Made by a program: the position numbers and the translations under genes. The notes beneath the pieces were generated by a model. The model did no database searches. It saw only the letters and a list, made by a program, of their open reading frames with translations, and had not been told where the DNA came from. DNA of 64,000 nucleotides from Colius striatus (lineage: Eukaryota > Chordata > Aves > Coliiformes > Coliidae). Position 1 is the stretch's first letter. Each line of letters starts with the position of its first letter. Location: contig NC_084773.1 of the NCBI RefSeq assembly GCF_028858725.1, forward strand, positions 8,794,350 to 8,858,349. Direction: 5' to 3'. This document shows positions 52,150 through 64,000 of the stretch, in pieces.

Positions 52150-53040
52150 GTTCAGAGATTCTGTGGAAATTTAGGAATGGTAGTACTTCAGAACACCTAC
52201 TCCAAGCCCAATGCACCAACAGAAGATCAAATAAAGTGATCATGCGCCACAGATATTCGTCTAATTTGTTCTTAGAAATCTCCAAGAAAGGGGATTTCAT
52301 TTCACCTATACGAAATCATGTCCACATTTTCTTTCCACTTCCAGATTTATTAGACTCAGAGTGGAAAGCATTTCCTTGTTTTAGTAACTAACCTAGTTAT
52401 TCTTGGTAAAATTAAATTTACTGCTCCTACTCGTTCTCCGGTAGGCACTAAAATACAATTGATCATCATCGTCTTTACAAAATTTTATGTATCAGAAGAC
52501 TTATGTCTCCTCTTTATTACTTTCTAGACTAAACAAATCGAGTTCTTTAAGCCTTTCTCATAGGTCATGTTCTCTAAAACTCATATAATTCTTCTTGCTT
52601 TTCTTTAGTCACTTTCTAACTTGTCTATCTTTCTTAAAGCACGGTAATCAAAACTGCATAGAGCTTTTCAGATGAGGTTTCACCAATGCTTTCAAGAATA
52701 CATTAATTTTTTCCTGCTTCATTTTCAGTTCTGCCTCTATACCAGAATTACATCCAACTTCATTGCAATGGTATGCCACTGTGCAATCCAGATTCCTTTT
52801 TCCATGCTATTGCCTCATCAGTACATCTGACTTCTCCCATTTAGATGGTCTTATATTTATTGACATTCAGATTACTTATTCTACACTTCCCCTCTGGTTT
52901 AACTGCTCCTACTATGCCTGCAGCTTCTTGCAGTTCGGTTTATTATCAACATTTATGCATTTTTCTGTTTCATCATTGAAAATTTTTTTTATCAAATTCT
53001 GCAGAGAAACAGATAGAGGACAGACTTTTTGGAACCCTGT
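52150..53040 (-). mobile_element. Old, heavily decayed CR1-family LINE fragment
   Basis: On the minus strand, degraded CR1 landmarks appear in the right order. A segment resembling the FNIFINDL and catalytic FADDT part of the RT lies near 52.9-53.04 kb. A stretch resembling VKPHLKSSMQF follows near 52.65 kb. KELDLFSLE is at about 52,548-52,522. FLEISKNKLDEYL, matching the SLEIFKxRLD ending of CR1 ORF2, is near 52.29 kb, and a decayed ATTCTATG-like tail lies at 52,153-52,170. Many stops and frameshifts are present, so it is far older than the copy at 22.2 kb. The 5' third is the least certain part. The plus-strand frames across it are shadows. Confidence 0.7.
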
Positions 53041-55243
53041 CAACAATGAGAAACAGAAAATTTGTCTGTGGTATGTTATTTGTATCAGTTGAAAACCCAT
53101 CTCATAGTGAATCCATAATTAATTAAATTTAAATGGTATTTTTTAAAGTTACAGCTTTTATTATTGTAATGCATTTTACTGTACATGTTATTTACATTAC
53201 AAATGAATGTATTTATCTGTATGTACCAAATAAATGTCAGGACAGTGGTAAAAGGCCTTGTGAATTCAAAGTATGTCACAGCTACCACTTCCTTCTTTAG
53301 CCACAAAGCCAGTTCCCTATCAAAGAAAACTAGATGTGCTTGACATAAATTGTCCCTGACAAATACAGACAGACTAAATATAGGATGAGTATGCTATGTA
53401 ACAGACATCTAGACTTGCATTCTGTTTTAGAGTGGCCCTAGTGTCATCTAGAAAAGAGTGAAAGAATGAAGTAAGTATAAAGTGAAAATCTCATATCTTC
53501 AAGAATGTCTTGTTAAAAATAGTTTAAGTTAGGAACCATCAGTTGATGATCAGGAAAAGTGAATAGGGGTAAAGCAAGGATGAAGTGATCTGATACACAC
53601 TTGGATGGATAGACTGGTAACATGATACACTCTGAAACAGACAGCAAGCTACCTAAAATGAACAGTAAAAAGACTATTTTCTATTAACTTGCTGACCACT
53701 AATTTATTCCAGGACTTTCCAGGGTTTAAAACAAAGTTATTAATAAATCCCCATATATCTCATTTGTAAAGATTAGAACAACGTTTGCCTTCCTTGATCC
53801 TCCAAGGATCTCCTATATCCTACATAAGAGTTGTTGAATATAGTCATAAATAGTTCAGAGTGAAACTGAGAACACTAGTAATAGTGAATACTAGTAAAAT
53901 AGCTGGTTATTTTATGTGCTCTATCTTTAATCATTTACCTATTTCCATCATTTACATAACTTCTTAAGTTTAAGTCCTTAAAGATGTTTTGATACAGACT
54001 TTCATTAAGCTTCTTATCTGTTCTCTTCCCTGAATAACCTGTTATTGTGCATTGAAAACTGCTTTCTTCACTAAATGTTAACTCTCCTACATTCTCTTGA
54101 CCCTGACATTTTCTTTACAGGTTCAAGTTTCTTGAATTAGTTGAAATCAGTGTCTGGCTTTTGGTAACACAGAGGTTGCTACCTGTTTTTTCACATATCT
54201 TGCCTTCATTCTGTTGTTCTCATTCTATTCTTTGCACAAAGCCAAAATCTTTTTTTTTTTCCCCCTTGGTAATCTTGAGACAATTCTGCCTTCTTTTATA
54301 TAATTACATAATGAACGAAGACATTATTTTCAATACTAGAACCTTGTAATGATAACTAGCTATAACTAATAACTATAACCTCATTATTAATAGCAATAGA
54401 AATAATACTGCATTTAGAAATACTACAGCATTATTTTCAATATTTTAACTGTAAAATGAAAGTAGATACTTTCTTTTTAGTGGATATGGTCTTTAAGCTT
54501 TCCAGAAAGAAAAGATGCAGCATTTTCTGTTTGGAAACATCTCTTTCAAACAGATCAAAACAAGAAACTTTTTTGGTTAAGGTGTTTGTTTCACCTAGTT
54601 GTGTATGAACTAGAGGTACTCAGCTTGAAGACTGGACACTTAGCACATTTCTATGTATTCACAGCAGCATTATCTGAAAAAACCCATTAAAGTATTCCAA
54701 AACACAAAGTGTTGGTATGCTAACAAACGACAAAACATCACAACCTCCTTATTGCAAACATATACAATGTAAATATTAATTAAAAACTATGTGATAGTAA
54801 ACTTGTTTCAATCATTTTGTATTTCTGGTTAACATTAATATCATAAAATATTATTGATAAAAGCAAATTACTAATGTGTTTATAAAAATATTTTTGTTTA
54901 AAAAACTGTAGTCATTTGTAAAAAAATATTGAAATTAACAAAAGGAAAACAGTGTTTGGCTTATAGATGTTTTTTCACCCTAGGTGGAAACAAAAAGGTC
55001 CAAGGTTCAATTAATATACTTCAGAAGATGACGTTATTAGTACACTATAGAAAAATAGCGAAGAAAAACATGACACCAGACAAAAAGCCAAAATGTTTAA
55101 ATTGTTTCAGGGATGGAATTAAGTACCAGAGCCATTAGTTTCAGTTCAAAGAACACATTACTTTCTTTGGAATATTTGTTTTATCTTGAAATAACAAAAT
55201 AGTAAAACTACAAAACTGAAAGTGAGAAATTGACGTGACTAAC

Positions 55244-55378
55244 CTGATCTGGAGAGGGTCTGTGGTTGGAGTGTTGTGGCCTCCCAGGAGATCGATGGTG
55301 GTGGTGGTGGTGATGGTGGTGGTAGTGGTGATGGTCATCATCATAGTTATCTGCCATCAGTTTCATTCTGTTTTGTGT
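55244..55378 (-). CDS. ERC2: ERC2 penultimate coding exon (histidine-rich C-terminal segment)
   Basis: ERC2 (CAST/ELKS2) is a coiled-coil scaffold of the presynaptic active zone that binds RIM, Munc13, liprin-alpha, Piccolo and Bassoon. This 135-nt, 45-codon exon reads TQNRMKLMADNYDDD, then three His, a Tyr and nine His, then RSPGRPQHSNHRPSPDQ. I recognise this as the tail that follows the last coiled coil of ERC2; the ERC1 paralogue lacks the long His run. The acceptor is the CAG at 55,381-55,379, after a pyrimidine-biased stretch. The donor is CAG|GTTAGT at 55,244|55,243. Both boundaries are phase 0. A second AG 11 nt into the exon would shift the frame and lose the TQNR start, so I prefer the first. 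The +1 frame is also open and reads as poly-Thr, but it is a shadow. The preceding coiled-coil exon is not visible and should lie beyond 64,000. Confidence 0.93.
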
Positions 55379-56665
55379 CTGTTTAAGATATAAAGTGAGA
55401 CAATTCTGCTATTACATGATGGAATATATTACTCTAACAATGTTTTAGGAAGATCTTTGCTATTTCTTATCGGGTTTTTGTTTTGTTTTGTTTTTTTCTG
55501 GAAATGTAAAGATCTAACAATAGAACTCAAGACTGCTGGCTTAGAAAGAAAAGGAAACAGAAATAGACAAAGTATGTGAACACATCTTTTGTCTCAGTTT
55601 TCACATGAGTAGAATTGCACAAATAAGCTAGAAAAGGATGGGATCAAGGATTTTGTGCTTGAAGGGTGTCAACAAACACATTCAGCTTTTCTAAATGTAC
55701 TATTTTAGAACAGATTCGTATTTTTTTTTCCAGTCTATTACTACTCACTTGTAAAGTCTCACTGAATGGAATACTAAATGCACTACAATTATTTAAAGTT
55801 AGCTACTGAGGCATGTCAATGACAATTATGAATAGTTATGGTAAAAGCTGTATTTTGGCTTCATTATTTTAATTGTACATCAGGATCACCCTGTACTTCC
55901 ATGTACAGGTAATAAAATCTATGCCACCATGAGATAAAAACATATATCACTGCTCTTTATCACTATTACAATTATTCCATACCATGAAATACATATATTT
56001 AAATAACCTCATGATACCAAAAATGTCTTACCACCAATTATGCAATATCCATGTATACAGCACTTATTTTTCCTGTTAGAAGTACTAAAGGCTCTCAGGC
56101 AAACCTGTTAATTGTAATCATGTTTTACTTATTTTTGCACTAACAATGCAAAAAATGCTGGCAACTCTCAAAGATCTCTTCCAAAATTAAAAGAACTAGT
56201 TAGAGACTTTCCTGATTACTGAAGGAAAGATAGTCTTAACACCCTTAATGTCATCTTCAACAATCTCACCTGAACCCTAGAGGAGAAAGATTATTCTTGA
56301 AGGAGCATTGTCTACTTTGTGCCACTTGTCTATATGGATATCATTTGTCAAGTACAAACAAGTTTACCTTGCACAGAAACTTCTAGTAAACATCAAGGAT
56401 AAGAGACTGAAATCATCAATTGCAAAAAATCACAGTTTAATTCGATTCATGCTAACTCCAGAGAAGATGCTGGCTAAACATATTAAAGGAGCAACTTGAA
56501 CAGATGGATTTAAACACAATTCATTTGTTGAGGTATATTCCCATATAAATAAGTCTAACTGGCTTCCAATTCGAAGTGCCCATAAGACAGCTAATGATCA
56601 ATAGCCAGTATGTGTTAATTTTACTTCCAGGACTATTGTAAATCGACTGTCATATAAGAACAATA

Positions 56666-56700
56666 TTATCATAGAATCATAGAATGGTAGGGGTTGGTAT
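56666..56700 (-). mobile_element. Very short CR1 3'-end stub
   Basis: ATCATAGAATCATAGAATGG followed by TAGGGGTTGG is the reverse complement of a CR1 3' terminus with two intact tail units. Homology stops after about 35 bp, so this is an extreme 5' truncation or a remnant cut by a later deletion. The tail units look fresh, as in the 22.2 kb copy. Confidence 0.75.
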
Positions 56701-59700
56701 GTCAAAATCTCTGTTAGGAAAACTTTACTGATAAGTATATCTTTATGGAAAATGGGAAAACTCAGAGATTGCTATTAAATTCCCCAATTTTAATGGGGTT
56801 TTTTTGTAAATTAGAACAGACATTTGGAAAAAATAAGCAAACCAAATATTCATATTGCACAATATATGAGGTATAAAAAAATCTAATGCAAGAAAAACTA
56901 TGAACCACAAGCATTATGGAAATCATGATGTGTCTTTTTAGCAATGATTTCCATTGGAAGGATCAACTTTTTTACAGGAGATGATCTGTACACAGTTCAA
57001 ATAAAAACAAACTCTCACTCAAACCAAACCCTTAAGACATCCACAATAAGAAGACAGAGGAACAATCACAATTTAGATATACACATGTTTTAGCCATTGC
57101 CAGACTCTTTCTGAACACCTGTATAGCACTAAAGAGCATCTTCTCATTATGTTACAGAATAAATGTCCTCTACAGGTAAAGTCATGGATTCCTTTGAACA
57201 GGAATTGCACTGGCACAAGGTAGTATCACTTCACAATTTCAACACTATTTTCTGCACAGTTAAAACCATTTAATTTTGGAATCATTTCATTTTCTCCCTT
57301 TCAGATAAGATTAATTTCAGTTATGAATTTCTATTGATTTTGCCAAAAGACCAACTCAGTCTGTATCATCGTATTTGGTCTGTTTGTCTGAATCTAAAGA
57401 GGAAGGTCTTTAGAGCAAAAGTGGAAGAGATGGATAATTAATAGACAAATAATAACCTACTTACTGTAAACACTGTAATAACCTGACTCTTGGAGGAAGC
57501 TCCTAATATTTTATTCGTTTATTTTCTTATCAATGAACAGCCTTAAATTTCCTACCTTTCAACTGTATTCCATAAAAGAATGCAAAAGTTAAACAAGATG
57601 ATATATGCAATCCTAAAAGTGTCCCCTGTAATGAGGTGTTGGGGATTAGACGTGTCATGGGATAAGAGCTGTAAATGAATGATGTAATCTTTCTAATTTG
57701 GGGCTGAAATATAAATAAACTACTTCTAATGTTTCTTCCTTTTGGATGCCAGATTGCAGTAAAATGTGCACAAAGAAATGTTAATGCTGTAGTAGGCTTC
57801 CTTTAGTGTGTCTGTTCTGGGAGCAAAATATATAAGAAATGTGAAATGACAATTTCTCTTCCACTCAAGTGATCATCAAACTATCCAAACTTTTACATGA
57901 CTTCTGATTGTTATTAATTTCTTTAAATTATGCTAAATGGGTTTTTTTAATATTATTTTTTAAAGCTTTTAGTTTTAATGTGTTAGCTCTTCACAACAGC
58001 AATATGAATTTGAGGTTCTTTTTGCTTTGCTACTTGTCAGTGCTACACTTCCACACTGAACTTACTTTCCAGGTACGCTTAGCTTTGACTTCAGAAGCAC
58101 AAAATATGGTATGATTTTAATCTTTTTAAGAAGGACTTTTGAGAAGGATGAACAGGAGGATTGCTGGAGTAATCCAGCAAATAAAGCCATCCAGAGCAAC
58201 CATAGAATTCTTTCCAGACATTTCTAAACAAAAATCTGTACCATTGCTTCTGTTTATTTCCCTTGCTAACTCGTTTAATCTTTAGTAGGCTTTGAAATGC
58301 CAGGTATATTTTTATTTGAGGAAGAAATTAATTAACCACATCGGAATTTGTTCAGGACCTTAGGGCTTCACACCTCTACACCTACATACAAGCACACTCA
58401 CAAACACACAGAAAGACATATATTTTAGGATGCTGGTTTATCAGACAGTACATTCTCATAGTCTGGGTCCCATAAAAACACATTAGGACACTGTTTCTGC
58501 ACTGATTATGAGGGGAAAATACCACCTATTGACTTGGGAATGCCATAATATTCTGCAACATCTTCAGCATTCTTTAAGTGTTCTAGTCAAGAACATCCAA
58601 CACATTTCTCACTCTACTTTTGAAAGTATAACAGATTATTTAATATGACTTTTCTAGATGATTGGGAAACTGGGTCTTGGAATATAAAATTAATGAAATT
58701 TAGAGTGATTGTATATGCATTTAAACCATGCCATACCTAAATTTGCATCATCTGTTTCTCTGTATGAGTTACTCTATATCTGAAATAATTATATAGTTCA
58801 AAAATTTATTCACATTTTCCTCTCAAAAATATAACTATTGATATGGTTTTCCTGCAATAAGGGTTTCTTGAAATTTACATAGTCACAGCTCTGACAGCAA
58901 AACTGTCATGCCAACAGTTCTTTTTGAAAATGCCTGGTGAACACCAGGCCTACACCTGAATGTGTAGGTTTTAATTTCAATTTATACTATAAAAGAAAAA
59001 ATGTTACCTTGTAAAATGCAACAATTAATTAACTGCATCTCCTATAGGCTATGTACAGTTTTAGCCTAAACAGTTTCCTCAGATTTTTTTTTCTTTAATT
59101 TATTGACTATATTCAATAAATACTGCATTCATTTTAAATAAAGAAACGATAGAGGAATTAAAACCAGTTTAAATTTAGGTGCACAGGTATATTAACCCTT
59201 AGGGCTTGAAACAGTTGTCTTTGATCATTCAATATCACTGTTTGCTAAGCTGTCAAGGTCATGAATGGTATGCGTAACTGAATTTTTAACCCACTTACCA
59301 AAGAATTTATGACCTAACACTGTAACAAAACTGACAGATATTTCTTGTCCTCCTAAAATTCTGTTGAGTTTAAGTAAGGATCTACTGAGGTGAAATGAAA
59401 GTCTTTGATTGACTGGTAACAGACTAAATAGCTTAACAGCAATCTGTAACTGTAAAACTATAATATTAAAACTGTCTTTTAAAAAATATTTTAGCAAGGT
59501 GGCAATAGGGAACTATGCTTTGATCTGTCATCTGGATTAAGTTAACAACAAAACTCTCATGAATGAGGTTCAAATGAGGAAAAATAGTAACATTTGTTGC
59601 TCTGGGATATAGGTGTAATACCATTCAATAGCTATTACTTTCCTTTGGATTTTCTTCTCAATCTCTCTTCACAAAATGGAATTTGAAACATTTCTGTAAT

Positions 59701-59784
59701 ATTCACTTTCAATAAGGTAGGATTTTTCCCTAAATAATATGAGAAGTAGGCAGATATAAGGCCTAGAAGTTGTCCTGAAAATAT

Positions 59785-59970
59785 CCTATGGTCTAACAAT
59801 TAAAGCACAAAATTTAAAACCTAGAGACCCACGTTCAAGCTTTGATTCTGAAATGGCCTCTTGTTGTCTTCAACAGTAGAGAATCGTTTTCTTGCAACGT
59901 CACTGTTTGAAATAAGCATGCTAATATTACCACAAAGCACTTGGAGATCTTCTTGTGGCAGACATTTAAT
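59785..59970 (+). mobile_element. MIR-like tRNA-derived SINE fossil
   Basis: The head resembles a tRNA: TATGGTCTAACAATTAAAGC matches the A-box part of MIR-type SINEs (ggtctagtggttaaagca), and GAGACCCACGTTCAAGC matches the B-box part (GGTTCGAATCC) with mismatches. A core-like piece CTTGCAACGTCACTG follows (compare cttgggcaagtcact). The tail CACAAAGCACTTGGAGATCT resembles the 'aaagcgctttgagatc' end common to amniote CORE-SINEs. The full order of head, core and tail over about 185 bp supports the call despite heavy decay. No internal promoter function is expected. Confidence 0.6.
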
Positions 59971-62900
59971 TTGACTCTTCCTGATGTTTACTAATAAATG
60001 ATTTAAATTGAACTTGTTTAATCTGAACATTTTCCCAAGGCAATTTTAGAAAACATGAATAAAATCTTTTTTAAACTTTGAAATCCAGAAGGTAAGTATC
60101 TAAAAATTGTTTGCTTAAGCCTATATACTTCACCAAGTTTATCCAGAAGTTGTATTAATTTAAATGAAAGCATGTGCAGCTTCACTTGTTTTCTCCAGTA
60201 TGAATCCAGTGCTTCAGGCCTGAATTCCACTATTGGAGGATTAACAAAATGTGTGCTCATTAAGACAGTTCTGTACTTACTCTTTAAAAAAAAACACCAG
60301 ATTTCATGTCAGAACAATATTTTTACATATTCTTTGAAGAATGTTACTGTGTGAAGACAGGTGAAGAATTTCTTCTCATTTCTACTGCTGTACAGTTTGT
60401 AAGTGCCACAAAAGATGATGTGTTATTTGATAAGTTACAGTTAACTGAATATTGCACAACAAATGGTGTACTTGGCCTCAAACATCCTTGAAGTTCACCA
60501 ATTTATTTTTTCTTAACTCTTCAGAAGGTTTCCATCTATTTCACATTTGTTGTCTGATTGTCATTAAATATTTTTTCTGAGATCAAAAATTAAAAATTTT
60601 CAGTTCCAATCTTGGAGCTTCTAAAAAACATGTTCAAAATCACTGTCGTTTAGTTTCACCCTCTCTGAGCATCTCAAGCTTACTAGAAATACATGCATTC
60701 TGCATAAGTGACTTGATAATAGGCCAAATTGTTAATTTGTCATCTAGAAAAAAGATTTAAGAGAGGTTCCATCACAAACATTCAGTTGAAACTTCTTTTG
60801 CTTAAACTTCTTGATATACTTTGAGGTTTTTGAGCCTTGGTTTACTAATTATCTGGTTGAAGAAAAGAATATAATTCCAAGGTTTTTACTGTTAAAAAGC
60901 TTAACCTTGAGACTGCTCTCAATTCTTTTTAATGGAATCATACTTCTTGAATTAACACATGATTATATTAGATGAATTGTTAAAACACATCCACTAACTA
61001 TGGTTCTGACAGAAGGATTTTTCCATAAACCAAAGGAATTGTTAATTACATCTGCTGACAACACTAGAACTGTATGGAAAAAGTGAACTTCGATATCCTT
61101 CAACATATTTCAATATACTTCAAGTATACCAGAGCTTGTATTACTTTATGCTAATTATTCAGGCCACTCCTAACAGCATAATACTAGGAACATAACACTA
61201 ATTACTTTCAAAATAAATTAGACTCTTGTATTTAGTCCTTGGAAATGTATCATAGTATTCAGGTTTTTTTATTGCTTATGCCATGAGGTTTTAGACACCA
61301 AGAAAATTTCAAGACAAAAGAACCTTATGAATACTGTGAGTTTGCAAGCACTCATAAGTAACCAAAAGATAACAAAAACATTACAGTATGGTAGCTAACT
61401 AGAACTCCAGATGATAAATAACTATCGTAATCATAACCGTATGGATGTTGGCATGAATCATTATGAGGTAGTTATGTTTTACTGAATGCTTTAATTACTC
61501 ATTTTCTTTTTATAACATCCTTGCAATGTAATCTATGCTTCTAGTCTTAGCCTTAACTGTATTTTAACATGGGCTTTGCTGCTTTGTTTCCCACCTCCAC
61601 TGAAGAACACGATTTTTTCTCTGTTAAAATTCCAAATGGGCTAATAAGCATGCTTTTCTTTTCCTGTTATACTGTATGACTTGTCCTGGAAAGTGTGAGA
61701 GACAGGACGCATGCACGCTAAAAGTGTGCATGATAGTTTATTGGAGAAAAGTTTGGCTACTCCTCATTTAACGCTTTTTCTTTTTTACTCATTAATGACA
61801 TGACTATTGCATATGAAGTAAAGAACACAGTAAAGTTTTTATGCTAAGAAAGCATATTTTTTTTTCTTTTTCCCATCTATATATAGTTATATATTAAACT
61901 TAAGTCATGGGATGTTTCACATGAAAACCTTACAATTCTTATCATTTGTGACATGCTTATAACCAGAACAATGTTTCTTCAGGTCCTGTCTGTCTTCCCC
62001 AGTTTCACAGGACAGAGAACAGAGACTAAGAAGCAATACTTAGTATCTGCCAAGATTTCATTAAATCCAACTTTTCTCCCAGGTGAAATACAAAAGCAAT
62101 TGATGGTCAAATTAGATGTCCTTGACTCCTGTGCAGCAATGGAAAGCAGCTTCCAATGTAGATATTTTCAAATACTTGGATCTGATAATTTCATGCTGAA
62201 CATAAACATAAAAGTTTACATGTATTTCAGGTATTTTTAATTACAATAGTATTTAACTCATATTAACAACCATTACACCTGCTACTTTGTAAGATTACAA
62301 AATGTGACTAACTTATCCTGAAAGAAGTAGGAGCTCATAGTTAAGTTTCCCTCTTCATAACCTGAAAGATAATAGTCTCACAAACACCAGCTGGGACATT
62401 AGATACTTGGCACATCAAGACAGGCAGCAGTTCCAAGTGCCAACTAGACACTTATCTAAAGTACTAAGACTGAATTTCAACTTTCCCGACATTTGTGATT
62501 GAGCAAAGTTATGTTGATTTGAACACAGTCCATCTGACTTTTTAGTTGTAGTCTGAATTTAGAGGTTTTGTTTTTGAAGCCTTTTTAAGTTCTGTGAATT
62601 AAAAGTATGGCTTGAAGCGCAGGAAATATCTTGTAATAATACAGTGCACTCAGTAATGTATAGGCTAAAGTCATGCTAAAAGTATTTGAGTCTTACTACT
62701 AAACTTGGTAATTACATAGAAGTATGTAAGAACATAGACACAAAGAAGTGGGTTAAAAAGCATAATTAAAGCTCTGAAACAGTAGCTGCCTCAGGACATC
62801 TCAGTCCAGGTCCTACTAAACTTAAAGCAATGTAAGAAGGTAAGGTTCTCTGTTTCTTTCCTTTTTTTCACAACAGGAAATAACACATTAAAAAGACACT

Positions 62901-64000
62901 TCACCATAATAATTACTTAAAACCAGACATGAATCAGAAACTTCAGTAGCTGAACAAGACCTTTGAAATTGCAAGGCTCTTGTTAGTAGCACTGATTGTC
63001 TTTCAGTATCTTTAACATCTGAATAGTTCATTTCAGGTATAATTTTTGCAATTTCATTACCAAGCTCAGCTTTCTCATTTGTATCACATACAAAATAAAA
63101 CTCAAGTTGAAATTACTACATTTCTTCCATTGTATGCAATAAAAATTAATGAACAAAACATAAATTTCAACATATGGATAGTATATTGGAATATGGACTG
63201 AAAGACAGATAACATTACAACATTGTCTTGATGTACTTTATGAATACACCTTACTGACAATTTTTGTTTGATTTTAAATGTTAGCAATGGCAATTTCTAT
63301 CCACACAGAAGCTGAGAGTTTGACATCCAATTTCATAATTTTTTAAAAATAACTGGCTACTTAACACTGTACTTGACATCGAGTGTTAATATATATTTAG
63401 CTTTACTATCATGGGGTACTCTGTAGTAGAACTTAAAGACTGTTTCAGAACTATGTCATGGAGAAAAAATCTCAACTTTTTGGCTTGGGAGTTCACTCAT
63501 TTATACAATGGAGATATTCACAATTATCAGAGATACTTAATACCCATTTTAACCTATCAAGCCAGCCAGATTTAAAAAACAACAAAAGTTCCAGTGTTAA
63601 TATATAATTATTTATATTTGCATTACCTCCTTTTCCATTTAAGATATTCAATCTCAGTGGAGTTAAATCTGTTGTCTGAACAAAGTGCATTATAACAGTC
63701 ATTGAGAGGTTCTAGTATAAGTTCACAATGAGATTATCACCAGTGAAAAAGGTGCTATTAGACAGGGCCATGCTTAAGATATGATATAAATTGTTCAAGA
63801 ATGAAAAAACTCAGAACAGAGAACAAACAGAAACAGATTTTTAAGCATATCACCAACTACAAAGTAGGAAAGGAATTACATACCAAGCCTGTAATGCCCT
63901 TCAGAGCCTGACTGCTGTAGGCTACGAGGTAAAAAAAAAGCCCCTCACACTGGAAAATGTTTATGTAAAAATACCACCAGAAAGAATTTGGATTCCTGAA

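Larger units (their letters stand above)
40901..55243 (-). other. ERC2: Last intron of ERC2 (about 14.3 kb)
   Basis: This phase-0 intron is bounded by GTTAGT at 55,243-55,238 and CACACAG at 40,907-40,901. Apart from repeats it looks like neutral AT-rich sequence. It contains three fossil LINE pieces, listed separately: an RT motif near 42.93-43.02 kb (plus), an L2-like RT end at 50.61-50.77 kb (plus), and an old CR1 at 52.15-53.04 kb (minus). I looked on the minus strand for an ERC1a-type alternative ending and saw none. The stretches 43.1-50.5 kb and 53.1-55.2 kb show nothing else I can support. Confidence 0.85.
55379..64000 (-). other. ERC2: Part of the preceding ERC2 intron, running off the right edge
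   Basis: Sequence upstream of the His-rich exon on the gene's strand. I searched the minus strand for the coiled-coil exon expected to precede it in the family and did not find one, so the intron extends past 64,000 and is longer than 8.6 kb. It holds a CR1 stub at about 56.67 kb and a MIR-like SINE at 59.79-59.97 kb. The rest is AT-rich with short chance frames only. Confidence 0.75.

Noticed and set aside
52113..53092. Plus-strand frames of 92 and 109 codons
   Set aside because: They lie antisense within the old CR1 fragment.
55141..55344. Poly-threonine minus-strand frame over the ERC2 exon
   Set aside because: It is the alternative frame of the His-coding repeat. The His frame matches ERC2 and both splice phases.
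55367..55378. Second AG at the start of the His-rich exon as the true acceptor
   Set aside because: It would drop 11 nt, break the frame to the upstream coiled-coil exon and lose the TQNR residues expected for ERC2.
60018..60260. 80-codon minus-strand frame considered as the upstream ERC2 coiled-coil exon
   Set aside because: Its residues do not resemble the ERC2 coiled coil and its ends lack suitable splice sites.
1..64000. Prokaryotic systems, endogenous retroviruses, tRNA or rRNA genes, CRISPR arrays
   Set aside because: None was seen. No retroviral gag/pol/env motifs or paired LTRs, no intact tRNA fold and no regularly spaced repeats.

Overview
This 64 kb window is vertebrate nuclear DNA, most likely from a bird. 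It is AT-rich with few CpGs, has no long open frames, and carries scattered CR1 LINE pieces that end in the (ATTCTATG)n tail typical of sauropsids. Nothing here is prokaryotic: I see no operon, phage, CRISPR array, rRNA or tRNA gene. Almost every open frame of 60-130 codons looks like chance.

The one gene I can identify is ERC2 (ELKS/Rab6-interacting/CAST family member 2, a presynaptic active-zone scaffold) on the minus strand. Its last two coding exons are visible. The penultimate exon (55,378 down to 55,244) encodes TQNRMKLMADNYDDD, then H3-Y-H9, then RSPGRPQHSNHRPSPDQ. The terminal exon (from 40,900 down) adds only DDEEGIWA and the stop. The C-terminal IWA is the RIM1 PDZ ligand that marks CAST/ERC2. 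A 14.3 kb phase-0 intron separates them, and everything from 55,379 to the right edge is the preceding intron. The 3' UTR runs left from 40,873; the best poly(A) signal I see is near 39,759.

Region by region: 1 to about 39.7 kb is the downstream flank of ERC2. In mammals this flank leads to WNT5A, but no WNT5A exon is visible here. The flank holds CR1 pieces (17.6, 22.2-22.9, 32.5 kb), an L2-like 3' tail (15.4 kb), two small hairpins (about 9 kb), an AT palindrome (4.3 kb), a GC-box tract (34.0 kb), a probable conserved non-coding block (31.5-31.7 kb) and two orphan exon-like segments (12.1 kb plus strand, 35.1 kb minus strand). The last ERC2 intron holds fossil LINE pieces: an RT motif at 42.9 kb, an L2-like RT end at 50.6 kb and an old CR1 at 52.15-53.04 kb. 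The upstream intron holds a CR1 stub at 56.7 kb and a MIR-like tRNA-derived SINE at 59.8 kb.

I found no convincing undescribed biological system. The most useful results are the ERC2 3'-end gene model, the layered LINE/SINE fossils, and a few exon-like or regulatory candidates that conservation and RNA data could settle. All identifications rest on reading motifs by eye and on remembered family sequences; no alignment was run.
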